The translations under genes and the position numbers were made by a program. Below, piece by piece: positions 27,315 to 36,885 of a stretch of 64,000 bases of DNA (position 1 is the first letter of the stretch; the number at the start of each line of letters is the position of its first letter). A model generated the notes under the pieces. It was not told the origin of the DNA. It saw nothing but the letters and a program-made list of their open reading frames with translations, and did no database searches. Origin of the DNA: Pseudomonadota bacterium. GTDB taxonomy: Bacteria; Pseudomonadota; Gammaproteobacteria; Burkholderiales; JABEVD01. The stretch lies in assembly GCA_021806605.1 (NCBI GenBank), contig JAJZQY010000002.1:1-64000 (forward strand). The letters run 5' to 3'.

Positions 27315-29126
27315 TTTGCTGCTTCTGGAATGACGCTTCCTTTCATTTTCCGTGAGGTAGCGCTTTCTCAGGCGTATCGTTTTCGGCGTAATTTCGACGA
27401 GTTCGTCGTCGTCGATGAATTCGATTGCGGATTCCAGCGTCAGCTGGATCGGAGGGGTCAGAGTTACGGCTTCGTCCGTTCCGGAAGCCCTGACGTTGGT
27501 GAGTTGCTTGCCCTTGATCGGATTTACCACGAGATCGTTGTCCCGGCTGTGAACGCCGATGATCATGCCCTCGTACAGCCTGTCTCCGGGGACCACGAAC
27601 ATCCTTCCCCGATCCTGCAATTTCCAGAGGGCATATGCCACGGCTTCTCCCTGCTCGGCCGAAATCAGCACGCCGTTTCTGCGCGATGCAATCTCGCCCT
27701 TCGCGGGCGCGTAGTCGTCGAAGACATGGCTCATCATCCCGGTGCCGCGGGTCAGGGTCATGAATTCGGACTGGAACCCGATGAGGCCCCGCGCAGGAAT
27801 GCGGTAATCGAGCCGGGTTCTGCCCAGACCGTCTGAGACCATGTCCAGCATTTCGCCGCGACGCGTACCGAGGGCTTCCATGACCGCTCCCTGATTCGCT
27901 TCCTCGACATCCACCGTGAGCGCTTCATAAGGTTCGCACTTTACTCCGTCGATTTCCTTCATCACCACGCGTGGGCGGGAAACGGAAAGCTCGTACCCTT
28001 CGCGGCGCATGGTTTCAAGGAGAATGGTCAAATGGAGTTCGCCGCGTCCCGAAACCAGGAAGCTGTCGGTATCCGATGTGTCTTCGACCCGCAGGGCGAC
28101 GTTGGTGAGAAGTTCCTTGTCCAGCCTTTCCCTGACCTGGCGGCTGGTGACGAATTTGCCTTCCTGTCCTGCGAAGGGCGAGGTGTTGACCTGGAAAGTC
28201 ATGGTGAGCGTGGGTTCGTCCACTGCGAGGATAGGTAGCGCCTCTGGCTTGGTCACGTCGCTGATGGTGACGCCGATGCCGATCTCTTCGATGCCGTTGA
28301 CGAGCACGATGTCGCCCGCCTGAGCCTCATCGAGCAAGACCCGGTTGAGCCCTGAAAATCCCAGAACCTGATTGATTTTCCCTTTTTTGGCCGGCTTGTC
28401 GCCGTTCAGAACAACCACTTCCTGCCCCGGCCTGATTCTGCCGCGTGCGATTTTGCCGACACCGATTCTGCCGACAAAGCTCGAATAATCGAGCGCGCTG
28501 ATCTGGAGCTGAAGCGGTTCGTCGGGATTACCGGAAGGGGCGGGAACATGTTTCAAAATGGTATCGAACAGCGGACGCATGTCGACGCTTTCGTCGGTGA
28601 GGTCAAGCTTGGCATAACCGTTCAATGCTGAAGCGTAAACGACGGGGAAATCGAGCTGCTCGTCCGTGGCGCCAAGATTTGCGAAGAGATCGAAGGTGTG
28701 ATTCACCACCCAGTCCGGTCGTGCGCCCGGGCGGTCGATCTTGTTCACCAGGACGATGGGTTTGAGTCCGAGGGCGAGCGCCTTTTTCGTCACGAAACGG
28801 GTCTGCGGCATCGGGCCGTCTACTGCATCGACCAGGAGCACCACGCCGTCGACCATCGACAGAACGCGCTCGACTTCGCCTCCGAAGTCGGCATGTCCTG
28901 GGGTGTCGACGATGTTGACGTGGGTGCCCATGTAATTGACGGAGGTGTTTTTGGCAAGGATGGTGATCCCGCGCTCCTTCTCGAGATCGTTGCTGTCCAT
29001 GACCCTTTCGGATACGACCTGATGGGAAGAAAAGGTGCCGGCCTGATGCAGCAGCTTGTCCACCAGGGTGGTCTTGCCGTGGTCGACGTGGGCGATAATG
29101 GCGATGTTTCTCAAAGCGCGCGACAT
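27303..29126 (-). CDS. typA: Translational GTPase TypA/BipA
   Basis: A 607-residue ribosome-associated GTPase. G motifs: [10 protein letters not shown] (G1), the switch region [28 protein letters not shown] (G3) and [11 protein letters not shown] (G4), then EF-G-like domains and the BipA-specific C-terminal domain ([20 protein letters not shown]). It aids 50S assembly and growth at low temperature and under stress. The ATG at 29126 was preferred to a TTG two codons upstream. Confidence 0.96.
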   Translation of the reverse strand: MSRALRNIAIIAHVDHGKTTLVDKLLHQAGTFSSHQVVSERVMDSNDLEKERGITILAKNTSVNYMGTHVNIVDTPGHADFGGEVERVLSMVDGVVLLVDAVDGPMPQTRFVTKKALALGLKPIVLVNKIDRPGARPDWVVNHTFDLFANLGATDEQLDFPVVYASALNGYAKLDLTDESVDMRPLFDTILKHVPAPSGNPDEPLQLQISALDYSSFVGRIGVGKIARGRIRPGQEVVVLNGDKPAKKGKINQVLGFSGLNRVLLDEAQAGDIVLVNGIEEIGIGVTISDVTKPEALPILAVDEPTLTMTFQVNTSPFAGQEGKFVTSRQVRERLDKELLTNVALRVEDTSDTDSFLVSGRGELHLTILLETMRREGYELSVSRPRVVMKEIDGVKCEPYEALTVDVEEANQGAVMEALGTRRGEMLDMVSDGLGRTRLDYRIPARGLIGFQSEFMTLTRGTGMMSHVFDDYAPAKGEIASRRNGVLISAEQGEAVAYALWKLQDRGRMFVVPGDRLYEGMIIGVHSRDNDLVVNPIKGKQLTNVRASGTDEAVTLTPPIQLTLESAIEFIDDDELVEITPKTIRLRKRYLTENERKRHSRSSKSED

Positions 29127-29379
29127 AATCAATTACTCGGTGGATAAAAACGTTGGATTATAACATGCCGGACACTATCAAATTATTTATTATTCGGTTA
29201 TAATTGCTTCGATTTGGTTGTCTTGACTTCCATTTGTTTCATCGTTCCCTGACCTTCCTTTCCAAGCGGAAATTGAAAATTGCCGGTTAGCGACGATGTG
29301 GTGCGCTGGCGGCTTTTTTCTGCCCATTCAGGCTTTATCTGCCTGCGCGCGTTTATTTCATCCATTTAGGAAAAAACAC

Positions 29380-30642
29380 GTGTCTTTTGAAAATTTGAAT
29401 CTGAATTCCCTGATCCTTAAAGCGATTGCCGAGACTGGCTATACGACGGCCACCCCGATCCAGGAAAAAGCCATTCCGGAGCTTGTTGCAGGTCACGACC
29501 TGATGGCTTCTGCCCAGACCGGGACAGGAAAAACGGCTGCATTCATGCTGCCCGCCCTGAACAGGCTGGTCGAGCCGGCCAAGGTCGCCGGAAAAGGTCC
29601 CCGCATTCTCGTTCTGACTCCGACCAGGGAACTTGCTCAGCAGGTGAGCGCTGCCGCCGCGAAATACGGCAAGCACCTGCGTAACGCCAAAGTCGTCACG
29701 ATCCTCGGCGGGATGCCCTATCCGCTCCAGAACAAGCTGCTTTCCCAGCATGTCGATATTCTGGTCGCGACCCCGGGGCGCCTCATCGATCACATCGAGC
29801 GCGGCAGGATAGACTTCTCCCGTCTGGAGATGCTCATTCTGGACGAAGCCGACAGGATGCTCGACATGGGATTCATCGACGACGTCGAAAGAATTGCGGA
29901 TGCGACCCCGAGCGGACGACAGACTGTCCTCTTTTCGGCGACTTTCGAGGGCGGCATTGCCAAGCTCGGCACCGCCCTCCTGCGATCCCCAAAGCTCATC
30001 CAGATCGCTGCGCAGACGGCAAGGCACGAGAACATTGAGCAGCGCCTGCACTATGTGGACGACATGCACCACAAGAATCGCCTTCTCGATCACATGCTGC
30101 GCGACATCAATGTCAAGCAGGCAATCGTCTTTACTGCGACGAAACGGGATGCGGACCTGCTTGCGGACGATCTTCTGTCCAAGGGATACGAGGCTGCTGC
30201 ATTGCACGGCGACATGAGCCAGAGGGAGCGCACCAGGACGCTCACGCGCCTGCGCCAGGGCAGCCTCAAGATACTGGTTGCAACCGATGTGGCGGCGCGC
30301 GGCATCGACGTAGCAGGCATCACCCATGTCATCAATTTCGACTTGCCTAAATTCGCCGAGGATTACGTGCACAGGATAGGACGAACGGGGCGAGCAGGGG
30401 CTTCCGGCATCGCCATTTCCTTCGCATCCGGGCGCGATGCCATGCATGTCAAGAAAATCGAGCGATTTACTGGCCAGAGCATCGCCCCTCATGTGATCGA
30501 GGGGCTTGAGCCCAAATTCAGGAACCGCCCTGTCGTCACCCACAAGAAAGGCTATGCGGGCAGGGGCGGGGAATTCAGGAATGGCGCTCCGCCACGGAGA
30601 AGCTCGGGCGACCGGTTCGCACGCGACCGCGGCAACAGGTAA
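29380..30642 (+). CDS. rhlE: DEAD-box ATP-dependent RNA helicase, RhlE type
   Basis: A 420-residue helicase. Motifs in order: Q motif (GYTTATPIQEKAIP), I AQTGTGKTAAF, II LDEADRMLDMGF, III SAT, V VATDVAARGID, VI HRIGRTGRAG. A short Arg/Gly-rich tail (RPVVTHKKGYAGRGGEF and on) is typical of RhlE. The start is a GTG at 29380 (VSFENLNLNSLIL) with TAGGAA upstream; the ATG at 29296 would add an unrelated peptide. It ends in an intrinsic terminator. RhlE proteins act in ribosome assembly and RNA decay. Confidence 0.93.
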   Translation: MSFENLNLNSLILKAIAETGYTTATPIQEKAIPELVAGHDLMASAQTGTGKTAAFMLPALNRLVEPAKVAGKGPRILVLTPTRELAQQVSAAAAKYGKHLRNAKVVTILGGMPYPLQNKLLSQHVDILVATPGRLIDHIERGRIDFSRLEMLILDEADRMLDMGFIDDVERIADATPSGRQTVLFSATFEGGIAKLGTALLRSPKLIQIAAQTARHENIEQRLHYVDDMHHKNRLLDHMLRDINVKQAIVFTATKRDADLLADDLLSKGYEAAALHGDMSQRERTRTLTRLRQGSLKILVATDVAARGIDVAGITHVINFDLPKFAEDYVHRIGRTGRAGASGIAISFASGRDAMHVKKIERFTGQSIAPHVIEGLEPKFRNRPVVTHKKGYAGRGGEFRNGAPPRRSSGDRFARDRGNR

Positions 30643-30646
30643 TCCG

Positions 30647-30672
30647 AAAACGGCCCCAGGGCCGTTTTTTTT
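30647..30672 (+). terminator. Intrinsic terminator after rhlE
   Basis: A4, then CGGCC-CCAG-GGCCG, then eight T. It starts five bases after the rhlE stop and ends 19 bases before the next start. Confidence 0.85.
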
Positions 30673-30691
30673 CGCCCTATAATAGCGTTCT

Positions 30692-32491
30692 ATGACTCAC
30701 ACCACGGACCATCTCATCAGGCCGGAGCAGGCGGTGACCTTGCACGGGCTTTTCCTCGAACGCGCGCGAATCTCGCCGGAAGCCGTGGCTTACCGCTATT
30801 TCAATGGCGGCTCCTGGCAGGACATGACCTGGATGGCCGCGAAGAAGGAAGTGGCGCGATGGCAGAAAGCACTGATTGCAGAAGGATTATCGCCAGGCGA
30901 CCGGGTAGGCCTCATGCTCAGGAATTGCCCGGAATGGGTGGTATTCGACCAGGCAGCATTGTCTCTTGGGCTTGTCGTCGTGCCGCTCTACACTGTGGAC
31001 AGGCCGGACAATATCGCCTATATCGCGAACGATGCGGAAATCAGGGTACTGCTTTTCGAAACCGAAATTCAATGGAATGCCCTGAAAAGCGTGAAGGCGC
31101 AGTTGCATAACGTGAAGCGTTTCATAAGCCTTTCCGAAATTCAGGATTCCGGCGAGCAAAGGCTGGCTTGTTCCAATGACTGGCTCCCGGAAAACGCGGA
31201 GTTGCAGGAAGGGTTCTGCAAGGATCGCGATGCACTTGCCACCATCATCTATACTTCCGGCACCACGGGCTCCCCGAAGGGGGTCATGCTTTCCCACCAC
31301 AATATCGTCTACAACGCCTATGCGGGGCTGCTCGCCTTTCCCATAGGGCAGGGGGATGTCATGCTTTCCTTTTTGCCGCTTTCGCATTCCTTCGAGCGGA
31401 CGGTGGGTTATTACATCAGCATCATGGCTGGATCCACCATCGCTTTTTCGCGATCCATCCAGTTTCTTCTGGACGACATGGGGGTGATTCGCCCCACCAT
31501 TCTGGTATCCGTCCCAAGGATATACGAACGCATCTACAATTCGGTCCAGGTGGCGCTCGAAAAGGGGACTGCGCTTTCCCGTTGGCTGTTTCAACTCACC
31601 GAAAAAATCGGATGGGGCATTTTCGAGTACCGGCAGGGCAGGGCGGGTTGGCAAGTTTCCTTTCTGCTCTGGCCGGCACTCAGGCGCCTCGTTGCCGACA
31701 AGGTGATGCTGCGCTTCGGAGGCAGGCTGCGCCTTTCGATCAGCGGCGGAGCGCCCCTTCCGCCTGAAATATCGAAGCTGTTCGTATCCCTGGGGCTGCC
31801 GCTCCTCCAGGGCTACGGGCTCACTGAAACGAGCCCCATCGTCAGCGCCAACAGGATGAACAACAATTTTCCGGCAAGCGCGGGACTGCCGCTCCACGGC
31901 ATAGAGGTCAAAATTGGGGAAAGCGATGCGCTGCTCGTCAGGAGTCCCTGCAACATGCTCGGGTACTGGAAAAACAGGGAAGCGACGGACGCCATGATCT
32001 CCCAGGATGGATGGCTGAATACCGGGGATACGGCAAGAATATCCGACACCGGACATATCTACATTACCGGGCGCATCAAGGAGATCATCGTCATGTCCAA
32101 CGGCGAGAAAGTGCCGCCTGCGGACATGCAGCATGCCATTCTGCGGGACCGCCTGTTTGACCAGGTGATGGTATGGGGGGAAGGCAAGCCGGGCCTCGTC
32201 GCCCTTGCCGTCATGAACCCGGAAGTCTGGACGAAACTTGCCGGTGAAATCGGGATCGATCCGGATGCCACTCAGTCTTTGAAGGACAGGCGCGCCGAGA
32301 AGAAGGTTCTGGAGCGCATCGCATTTCAGGTCAGGGAGTTTCCGGGCTATGCCAGGATTTCGAGGGTTCTGCTGCTGCTCGAGCCCTGGAGCATCGAGAA
32401 CGGTCTGCTGACCCCGACGCTCAAACTGAAACGCGGCAAGGTCTTCGACAGATATTCGAAAGAGATTGAAGAGTTCTATTCAAGATATTGA
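30692..32491 (+). CDS. Long-chain acyl-CoA synthetase (AMP-forming, FAA1-like)
   Basis: A 599-residue ANL superfamily enzyme. P-loop IIYTSGTTGSPKGVMLSHHN (about 189-208), LQGYGLTETSP (about 370-380), WLNTGDTARI (about 440) and hinge TGRIKEIIVMSNGEKVPP. The length and N-terminal layout match the FAA1/long-chain fatty acid-CoA ligase group rather than short-chain enzymes. It activates fatty acids for degradation or phospholipid repair. It has its own start after the rhlE terminator and no other beta-oxidation genes nearby, so recycling of exogenous or released fatty acids is the more likely role. Confidence 0.9.
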   Translation: MTHTTDHLIRPEQAVTLHGLFLERARISPEAVAYRYFNGGSWQDMTWMAAKKEVARWQKALIAEGLSPGDRVGLMLRNCPEWVVFDQAALSLGLVVVPLYTVDRPDNIAYIANDAEIRVLLFETEIQWNALKSVKAQLHNVKRFISLSEIQDSGEQRLACSNDWLPENAELQEGFCKDRDALATIIYTSGTTGSPKGVMLSHHNIVYNAYAGLLAFPIGQGDVMLSFLPLSHSFERTVGYYISIMAGSTIAFSRSIQFLLDDMGVIRPTILVSVPRIYERIYNSVQVALEKGTALSRWLFQLTEKIGWGIFEYRQGRAGWQVSFLLWPALRRLVADKVMLRFGGRLRLSISGGAPLPPEISKLFVSLGLPLLQGYGLTETSPIVSANRMNNNFPASAGLPLHGIEVKIGESDALLVRSPCNMLGYWKNREATDAMISQDGWLNTGDTARISDTGHIYITGRIKEIIVMSNGEKVPPADMQHAILRDRLFDQVMVWGEGKPGLVALAVMNPEVWTKLAGEIGIDPDATQSLKDRRAEKKVLERIAFQVREFPGYARISRVLLLLEPWSIENGLLTPTLKLKRGKVFDRYSKEIEEFYSRY

Positions 32492-32536
32492 TAATAAATA
32501 TATATATAAAATAAAAATCTCGCGCTTGATTTATGT

Positions 32537-32552
32537 CGTGATTTTTATCACA
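32537..32552. promoter_or_regulatory. CRP/FNR-family-like inverted repeat before surE
   Basis: CGTGA-N6-TCACA: the half-sites GTGA and TCAC are perfectly symmetric around TTTTTA, close to the CRP consensus TGTGA-N6-TCACA. It lies in the AT-rich 122-base gap between the acyl-CoA synthetase gene and surE, about 62 bases before the surE start. Which regulator binds, if any, is unknown. Confidence 0.35.
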
Positions 32553-32613
32553 ATCTTTCAGTCATCAACGGTCATTTCATGCAGATTCCTCCCTTTTTCT
32601 TCCCTAATATGCC

Positions 32614-33354
32614 ATGCGCATCCTGATCAGCAACGACGACGGCTATTTTTCTCCAGGGCTGGCCTGTCTCGCGGAGACGCTCTCCAAAATCGCGCAGATT
32701 ACCGTAGTGGCGCCGGAGCGGGACAGGAGCGGGGCGAGCAATTCGCTCACTCTTGACCGGCCGCTCAACCTCAAGCGCGCTCACAATGGCTTCTATTACG
32801 TCAACGGTACGCCAACCGATTGCGTGCATCTCGCTGTCACCGGGATGCTGGATGAATTGCCTGACATGGTGGTTTCCGGGATCAATCACGGCGCCAACAT
32901 GGGGGACGACACCATCTATTCCGGGACAGTCGCTGCGGCAACCGAGGGATTCCTGCTGGGTATTCCTGCCATTGCGGTATCCCTTGTGAGAACCGAGAGC
33001 GGGAATTTTCAGACTGCCGCTCGCATCGTTCTGGAAATGGTGCAGCGCTACGGTGAAAAGACGATGGAGCAGCCCATGCTTCTGAACGTCAACGTCCCGG
33101 ATTTGCCCTATGAGGCATTGAACGGCATCAAGGTGACGCGCCTCGGTAAAAGACACAAGGCGGAGCCTGTGGTGAAAACCAAAAATCCGCGCGGAGAAAC
33201 GGTTTATTGGGTTGGGGCGGCCGGGGCGGCCCAGGACATTGCGGAAGATACCGATTTCTATGCCGTTTCCCACAACCAGGTTTCAGTTACTCCCTTGCAG
33301 ATCGATCTGACTCATTTCAACCAAATGGATGCATTGAGAAAATGGCTGATCTGA
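32614..33354 (+). CDS. surE: 5'/3'-nucleotidase SurE
   Basis: A 246-residue metal-dependent survival phosphatase. N-terminal [15 protein letters not shown] carries the Asp-Asp pair (8-9); [14 protein letters not shown] and [21 protein letters not shown] follow. It dephosphorylates nucleoside monophosphates. It opens the surE-pcm-nlpD group and overlaps pcm by 13 bases. Confidence 0.96.
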   Translation: MRILISNDDGYFSPGLACLAETLSKIAQITVVAPERDRSGASNSLTLDRPLNLKRAHNGFYYVNGTPTDCVHLAVTGMLDELPDMVVSGINHGANMGDDTIYSGTVAAATEGFLLGIPAIAVSLVRTESGNFQTAARIVLEMVQRYGEKTMEQPMLLNVNVPDLPYEALNGIKVTRLGKRHKAEPVVKTKNPRGETVYWVGAAGAAQDIAEDTDFYAVSHNQVSVTPLQIDLTHFNQMDALRKWLI

Positions 33355-34007
33355 TCAAAAGGCACAATGGCATAGGCATGACCTCCCAGCGCACACGGGC
33401 GCGCATGGTCGAACGCTTGCGCGAACAGGGCATCCGGGATGAGGCTGTGCTGCTTGCGATGAATTCCGTTCCCAGGCATATCTTCGTCGACGAAGCCCTT
33501 GCAAGCCGCGCCTACGATGATGTTTCGCTCCCCATAGGATTCGGGCAAACCATTTCCAATCCGAAAATCGTCGCGCGTATGCTCGAATTGCTCAATCAGC
33601 AAGGCGAACTGCGGCATGTTCTGGAAGTGGGAACGGGTTGCGGCTACCAGGCTGCAGTCCTTTCGAAGATTGCGCGGGAAGTCCATTCGGTCGAGCGCAT
33701 TGCGCCGTTGCTCGCGAAAGCCCGCGCTTCGCTCAAGGAACTGCGCATCCACAACGTCAAGCTACGTCACGCAGACGGCAATTTGGGTTTCAGGGAAGGC
33801 GCACCGTTCGATGGCATCGTCATGGCGGCAGCGGCGACCCAGGTTCCGAAAGCATTGCTGGAACAGCTTGCCGTTGGTGGTAAAATGGTTTTGCCTCTGG
33901 GGGGGCAGGAGCAGCAATTGTGCGTCATCGAGCGCGACGAGCGCGGCTATGTCGAGACGATCATGGATGCGGTGAAATTCGTGCCGCTTGTTCCCGGCAT
34001 AAACTGA
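33342..34007 (+). CDS. pcm: Protein-L-isoaspartate O-methyltransferase
   Basis: A 221-residue SAM methyltransferase that repairs isoaspartyl residues in aged proteins. Key segments: [39 protein letters not shown], the SAM loop [16 protein letters not shown] and [17 protein letters not shown]. The ATG at 33342, inside surE, is given; an ATG at 33378 would give 209 residues, the E. coli length, and is equally possible. Follows surE as in most proteobacteria. Confidence 0.94.
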   Translation: MADLIKRHNGIGMTSQRTRARMVERLREQGIRDEAVLLAMNSVPRHIFVDEALASRAYDDVSLPIGFGQTISNPKIVARMLELLNQQGELRHVLEVGTGCGYQAAVLSKIAREVHSVERIAPLLAKARASLKELRIHNVKLRHADGNLGFREGAPFDGIVMAAAATQVPKALLEQLAVGGKMVLPLGGQEQQLCVIERDERGYVETIMDAVKFVPLVPGIN

Positions 34008-34019
34008 GGATCAAAAACG

Positions 34020-34922
34020 ATGAAATGGCTTTGTCTTGTTCTGCTGTTTCTGGCAGGCTGTTCCACGGTGCCCAACAGGGCGCCGGTCGTTCACAAGTAT
34101 CCGACTGCTCCACGCTTGTCCCAAGTGCAGGCTGGAAAGGATTGGCGACCGCAAGTCTATATCGTGAAAAAAGGGGATACCCTGTTCGGAATCGCCCTTG
34201 AGTTCGGCATGGATTACAGGGAAATCGCCAACTGGAACAACATCAACGACATCAACAAAATCACTGTAGGCCGTGAACTCAGGCTGACTCCGCCACAGAA
34301 TGTGGCCGTGACGAAGCCGCTTGCCGGCATGACGATTCCACAGCAGTCTGGCGCGCCTGTTTCGGCACAGGCCATGGCTCCGTCGGCAGATCAGAATATG
34401 TTGAAAACCCAGCCTGTGGGGGTCGAATTGCCCTATTCAGACAAGGCGCTGCAGCAACTCCAGCCCACTGCGCCGCAGCCCGTTCAGAAGACTGAAGAAC
34501 CCGCTGCCCAGCCGGTTGCAGCGGCGGGTGCCCTGGATTGGGGGTGGCCTACGAACGGCAAGGTCGTGGCAGGGTTCAGCGAAAACGCCAACCTCAAGGG
34601 AGTGGATATTGCAGGGAAGATGGGGCAGCCGATACTGGCAAGCGCACCTGGGAAAGTGGTCTATACTGGAAGCGGTTTGCGAGGCTACGGGAAGCTCATC
34701 ATCATCAAGCACGACAAGACCTATCTCAGCGCCTATGCTCACAACAGCAAGATTCTGGTGAAGGAGGGGCAGATGGTCAAGAAGGGGGAGCAAATCGGGG
34801 AAATGGGGGACAGCGACGCGAATCAGGTCATGCTTCATTTCGAAATCAGGCGATTTGGAAAGCCTGTCGATCCCATGAATTACTTGAAATCCGGTCCCTA
34901 TGATCAAGGTGCTCATCGTTGA
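34020..34922 (+). CDS. nlpD: Murein hydrolase activator lipoprotein NlpD
   Basis: A 300-residue outer membrane lipoprotein. Lipobox LAGC with the lipidated Cys at 14; a LysM domain (YIVKKGDTLFGIALEFGMDY, about 45-90); a Gln/Pro/Ala-rich linker; and a C-terminal LytM/M23 domain (from GKVVAGFSENANLKGVDIAG). The first zinc-binding His of M23 peptidases is replaced (NLKGVD), as in E. coli NlpD, so it should act as a non-catalytic activator of amidase AmiC in cell division. 12 bases after pcm; its last 23 bases overlap the next gene. Confidence 0.92.
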   Translation: MKWLCLVLLFLAGCSTVPNRAPVVHKYPTAPRLSQVQAGKDWRPQVYIVKKGDTLFGIALEFGMDYREIANWNNINDINKITVGRELRLTPPQNVAVTKPLAGMTIPQQSGAPVSAQAMAPSADQNMLKTQPVGVELPYSDKALQQLQPTAPQPVQKTEEPAAQPVAAAGALDWGWPTNGKVVAGFSENANLKGVDIAGKMGQPILASAPGKVVYTGSGLRGYGKLIIIKHDKTYLSAYAHNSKILVKEGQMVKKGEQIGEMGDSDANQVMLHFEIRRFGKPVDPMNYLKSGPYDQGAHR

Positions 34923-35532
34923 TGATCATGCCATAGTCAGGCAGGGTCTGAAAAGAATCCTGGCCGAAACACCCGACATGACCGTGGCCGGGGAGGCCGA
35001 AAACGGCGTCGAGGCTCTGAAGAAGACCAGGGAAGGGGAGTGGGATGTCATCCTGCTCGACGTTTCCATGCCTGGGAGAAATGGCGTGGATACCTTGAAA
35101 CAGATCATGCGCGAAAACAGGGGGGGAAAGGTGCTGATCTTGAGCATGTATCCCGAGGACCAGTACGCGGTCCGCCTTCTCAAAGCCGGCGCTGCCGGCT
35201 ACATGACGAAGGAAACTGCCCCCGGAGAACTGGTGGAAGCGATACGCAAGGTTGCACAGGGAAGGAAATATATCAGCCCGGCGCTTGCCGAACGGCTGTT
35301 GCTCGAACTCGATATCGACGCTGAGAAGCAGCCGCACGAGAGACTGAGCGATCGGGAATACCAGGTTTTCAGAATGCTGGGGTCGGGCAGAACGGCGTCG
35401 GAAATTGCTTCTCTGATGTCCCTCAGCGTCAAAACCATCAGCACGCACCGCACCCATATACTGGAAAAGATGAAGCTGAAAAACAACGCGGAATTGACTC
35501 TGTACGCAATTCAGAACGGATTGCTGGACTAG
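34900..35532 (+). CDS. NarL/FixJ-type response regulator
   Basis: A 210-residue two-domain regulator. Receiver domain with acidic pocket Asp8-Asp9, phosphoacceptor Asp54 (VILLDVSMPG) and Lys104 (GYMTKETAP); LuxR-type DNA-binding helix-turn-helix near residues 145-200 (LSDREYQVFRMLGSGRTASE, SVKTISTHRTHILEKM). No histidine kinase gene is adjacent. The ATG at 34900 lies inside nlpD, so expression is coupled to nlpD. This position downstream of nlpD is where gammaproteobacteria keep rpoS. The input signal and targets are unknown. Confidence 0.9.
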   Translation: MIKVLIVDDHAIVRQGLKRILAETPDMTVAGEAENGVEALKKTREGEWDVILLDVSMPGRNGVDTLKQIMRENRGGKVLILSMYPEDQYAVRLLKAGAAGYMTKETAPGELVEAIRKVAQGRKYISPALAERLLLELDIDAEKQPHERLSDREYQVFRMLGSGRTASEIASLMSLSVKTISTHRTHILEKMKLKNNAELTLYAIQNGLLD

Positions 35533-35644
35533 GGCCCGTTAACACTTGCCCGATGGGTGCGAACGTGATGAATCAGGTGACAGGGCAAGGCCGGAGCGGC
35601 GCGGTTTGGTTATTCCAAACGAGCCGCGAGGAACGCGGCAATAT
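35533..35644. other. Structured intergenic stretch of unknown nature
   Basis: The 112 bases between the response regulator stop and the smpB stop can fold into two stems: CTTGCCC (35545-35551) with GGGCAAG (35583-35589), and a larger hairpin with GCGGC/GCCGC (35596-35600 and 35623-35627) enclosing GTTTGG-TTATT-CCAAAC (35604-35620). It begins with GGGCCCGTTAACAC. There is no T-run. It could be a small RNA, a dispersed repeat unit or an mRNA-end stabiliser. No protein-coding reading is convincing. Confidence 0.45.
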
Positions 35645-36088
35645 TCATTTCGAGCGCATCAGGCGCTGCCTCTCCCTTTCCCAGTCTTTTTCCTTTTCGG
35701 CTTCCCGCTTGTCGTATTGCTTTTTGCCTTTCGCTAGGCCGATCTCCAGCTTGATCCTGCCGCTCTTGTAATGCATGTCGAGCGGGACCAAGGTATAACC
35801 TGCGCGCTCGACCTTGCCGATCAGCTTGTTGATTTCTTCGGCATGAAGGAGCAGCTTGCGGGTTCTCAGCGGGTCAGGATGGATATGCGTTGAGGCGGTG
35901 GTTAGCGGGCTGATATGGCAACCTATGATGTAGATCTCTTTTCCGCGGATCACCACATAGGCCTCTTTCAAATTGGCCCTGCCGGCGCGAATCGATTTGA
36001 CTTCCCATCCTTCCAGGACGATGCCCGCTTCATATCGTTCCTCGATGAAGTAATCGTGGAAGGCTTTTTTGTTCTGGGCAATGCTCAT
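35645..36088 (-). CDS. smpB: SsrA-binding protein SmpB
   Basis: A 147-residue tmRNA partner for rescue of stalled ribosomes. N-terminal [20 protein letters not shown], core [19 protein letters not shown] and [13 protein letters not shown], and the basic C-terminal tail [20 protein letters not shown] that enters the empty mRNA channel. The ATG at 36088 is preferred to one ten codons upstream. The ssrA RNA gene itself is not seen in the window. Confidence 0.96.
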   Translation of the reverse strand: MSIAQNKKAFHDYFIEERYEAGIVLEGWEVKSIRAGRANLKEAYVVIRGKEIYIIGCHISPLTTASTHIHPDPLRTRKLLLHAEEINKLIGKVERAGYTLVPLDMHYKSGRIKLEIGLAKGKKQYDKREAEKEKDWERERQRLMRSK

Positions 36089-36098
36089 GAATCGCGGG

Positions 36099-36121
36099 AA
36101 AATGGGATAAAATGCCATTTT
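36099..36121. promoter_or_regulatory. Inverted repeat in the smpB/ratA divergent promoter region
   Basis: AAAATGG (36099-36105) and CCATTTT (36115-36121) are perfect inverted arms with a nine-base spacer containing GATAAAATG, a likely -10 (TAAAAT, 36108-36113) for the gene starting at 36137. In the 48-base gap between two divergent starts this could serve as a shared operator, or be an AT-rich coincidence. Confidence 0.3.
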
Positions 36122-36136
36122 ACCAGCAATTGACCC

Positions 36137-36571
36137 ATGGCTTTAGTCGAAAAAACGGTACTGGTTCATCATTCCGCCGAGCAGATGTTTTCCCTGGTGG
36201 ACAACATAGAGGATTATCCTTCTTTCCTGCCGTGGTGCGGTGGCGCTTCGGTTGATCTTAAAGAGGAGGAGGGCTTGGTGCATGCCACTGTCATGATCGA
36301 TTTTCATCATGTCAGGAAATCCTTCACCACGGAAAACAGACGGCAGGCGCCCCATCTCATCGAAATGAAGCTGGTGGACGGTCCCTTTGAAATACTGGAT
36401 GGCAGCTGGCGTTTCATCGCTTACGGCGATGAGGCCTGTAAGATCGAATTCCGGCTGCATTATGAGTTTTCGAACAAGCTGCTCGAAACGCTGGTAGGGC
36501 CAATTTTCAACCTGATCGCGAACAGCTTCGTCGATGCATTCGCCAAAAGAGCAGAGAAGGTATACAAATGA
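36137..36571 (+). CDS. ratA: RatA-like START/coenzyme Q-binding domain protein
   Basis: A 144-residue member of the polyketide cyclase/COQ10 (START-like) family. Typical segments are [47 protein letters not shown] and [18 protein letters not shown]. coli RatA is described as binding the 50S subunit, while mitochondrial COQ10 aids ubiquinone function; the true role here cannot be decided. It is transcribed away from smpB and overlaps the next gene by four bases, the conserved smpB-ratA-rnfH neighbourhood. Confidence 0.88.
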   Translation: MALVEKTVLVHHSAEQMFSLVDNIEDYPSFLPWCGGASVDLKEEEGLVHATVMIDFHHVRKSFTTENRRQAPHLIEMKLVDGPFEILDGSWRFIAYGDEACKIEFRLHYEFSNKLLETLVGPIFNLIANSFVDAFAKRAEKVYK

Positions 36572-36885
36572 CAGAAGAAATCGAAGTGGAAGTCGTCTAT
36601 GCACTGCCAGAAGTGCAGACGCTGCTCAAATTGAAGGTTCCCTGCGGGACGACCGCAATGCAGGCTGTTGAGCGTTCGGGGGTCATGGGGCAATATCCGG
36701 AAATCGATCTGGAAAAGAACAAGATCGGCATTTTCGGAAAATTGGTGAAGGGTGACACTGGATTGCGCCAGAACGATAGGGTGGAAATTTACAGGGCGCT
36801 CATCGCCGACCCGAAGGAAGTCAGAAGAAAGCGTGCTGAAGAAGGGAAAGCGATGAAAAAAGGCGGGGGCGATCTGCCTACTTGA
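36568..36885 (+). CDS. rnfH: RnfH family protein (RatB, UPF0125)
   Basis: A 105-residue ubiquitin-like beta-grasp protein: VEVVYALPEVQTLLKLKVP, GTTAMQAVERSGVM, KIGIFGKLVKGDTGLRQNDR and VEIYRALIADPKEVRRKRA are family hallmarks. Function is not established; some homologs lie with Rnf electron-transfer genes, others with ratA as here. The 3' end overlaps the converging TPM-domain gene by 8 bases. Confidence 0.87.
   Translation: MTEEIEVEVVYALPEVQTLLKLKVPCGTTAMQAVERSGVMGQYPEIDLEKNKIGIFGKLVKGDTGLRQNDRVEIYRALIADPKEVRRKRAEEGKAMKKGGGDLPT

Noticed and set aside
29353-30543. 396-codon open frame on the minus strand
   Set aside because: Antisense to rhlE with no recognisable domain.
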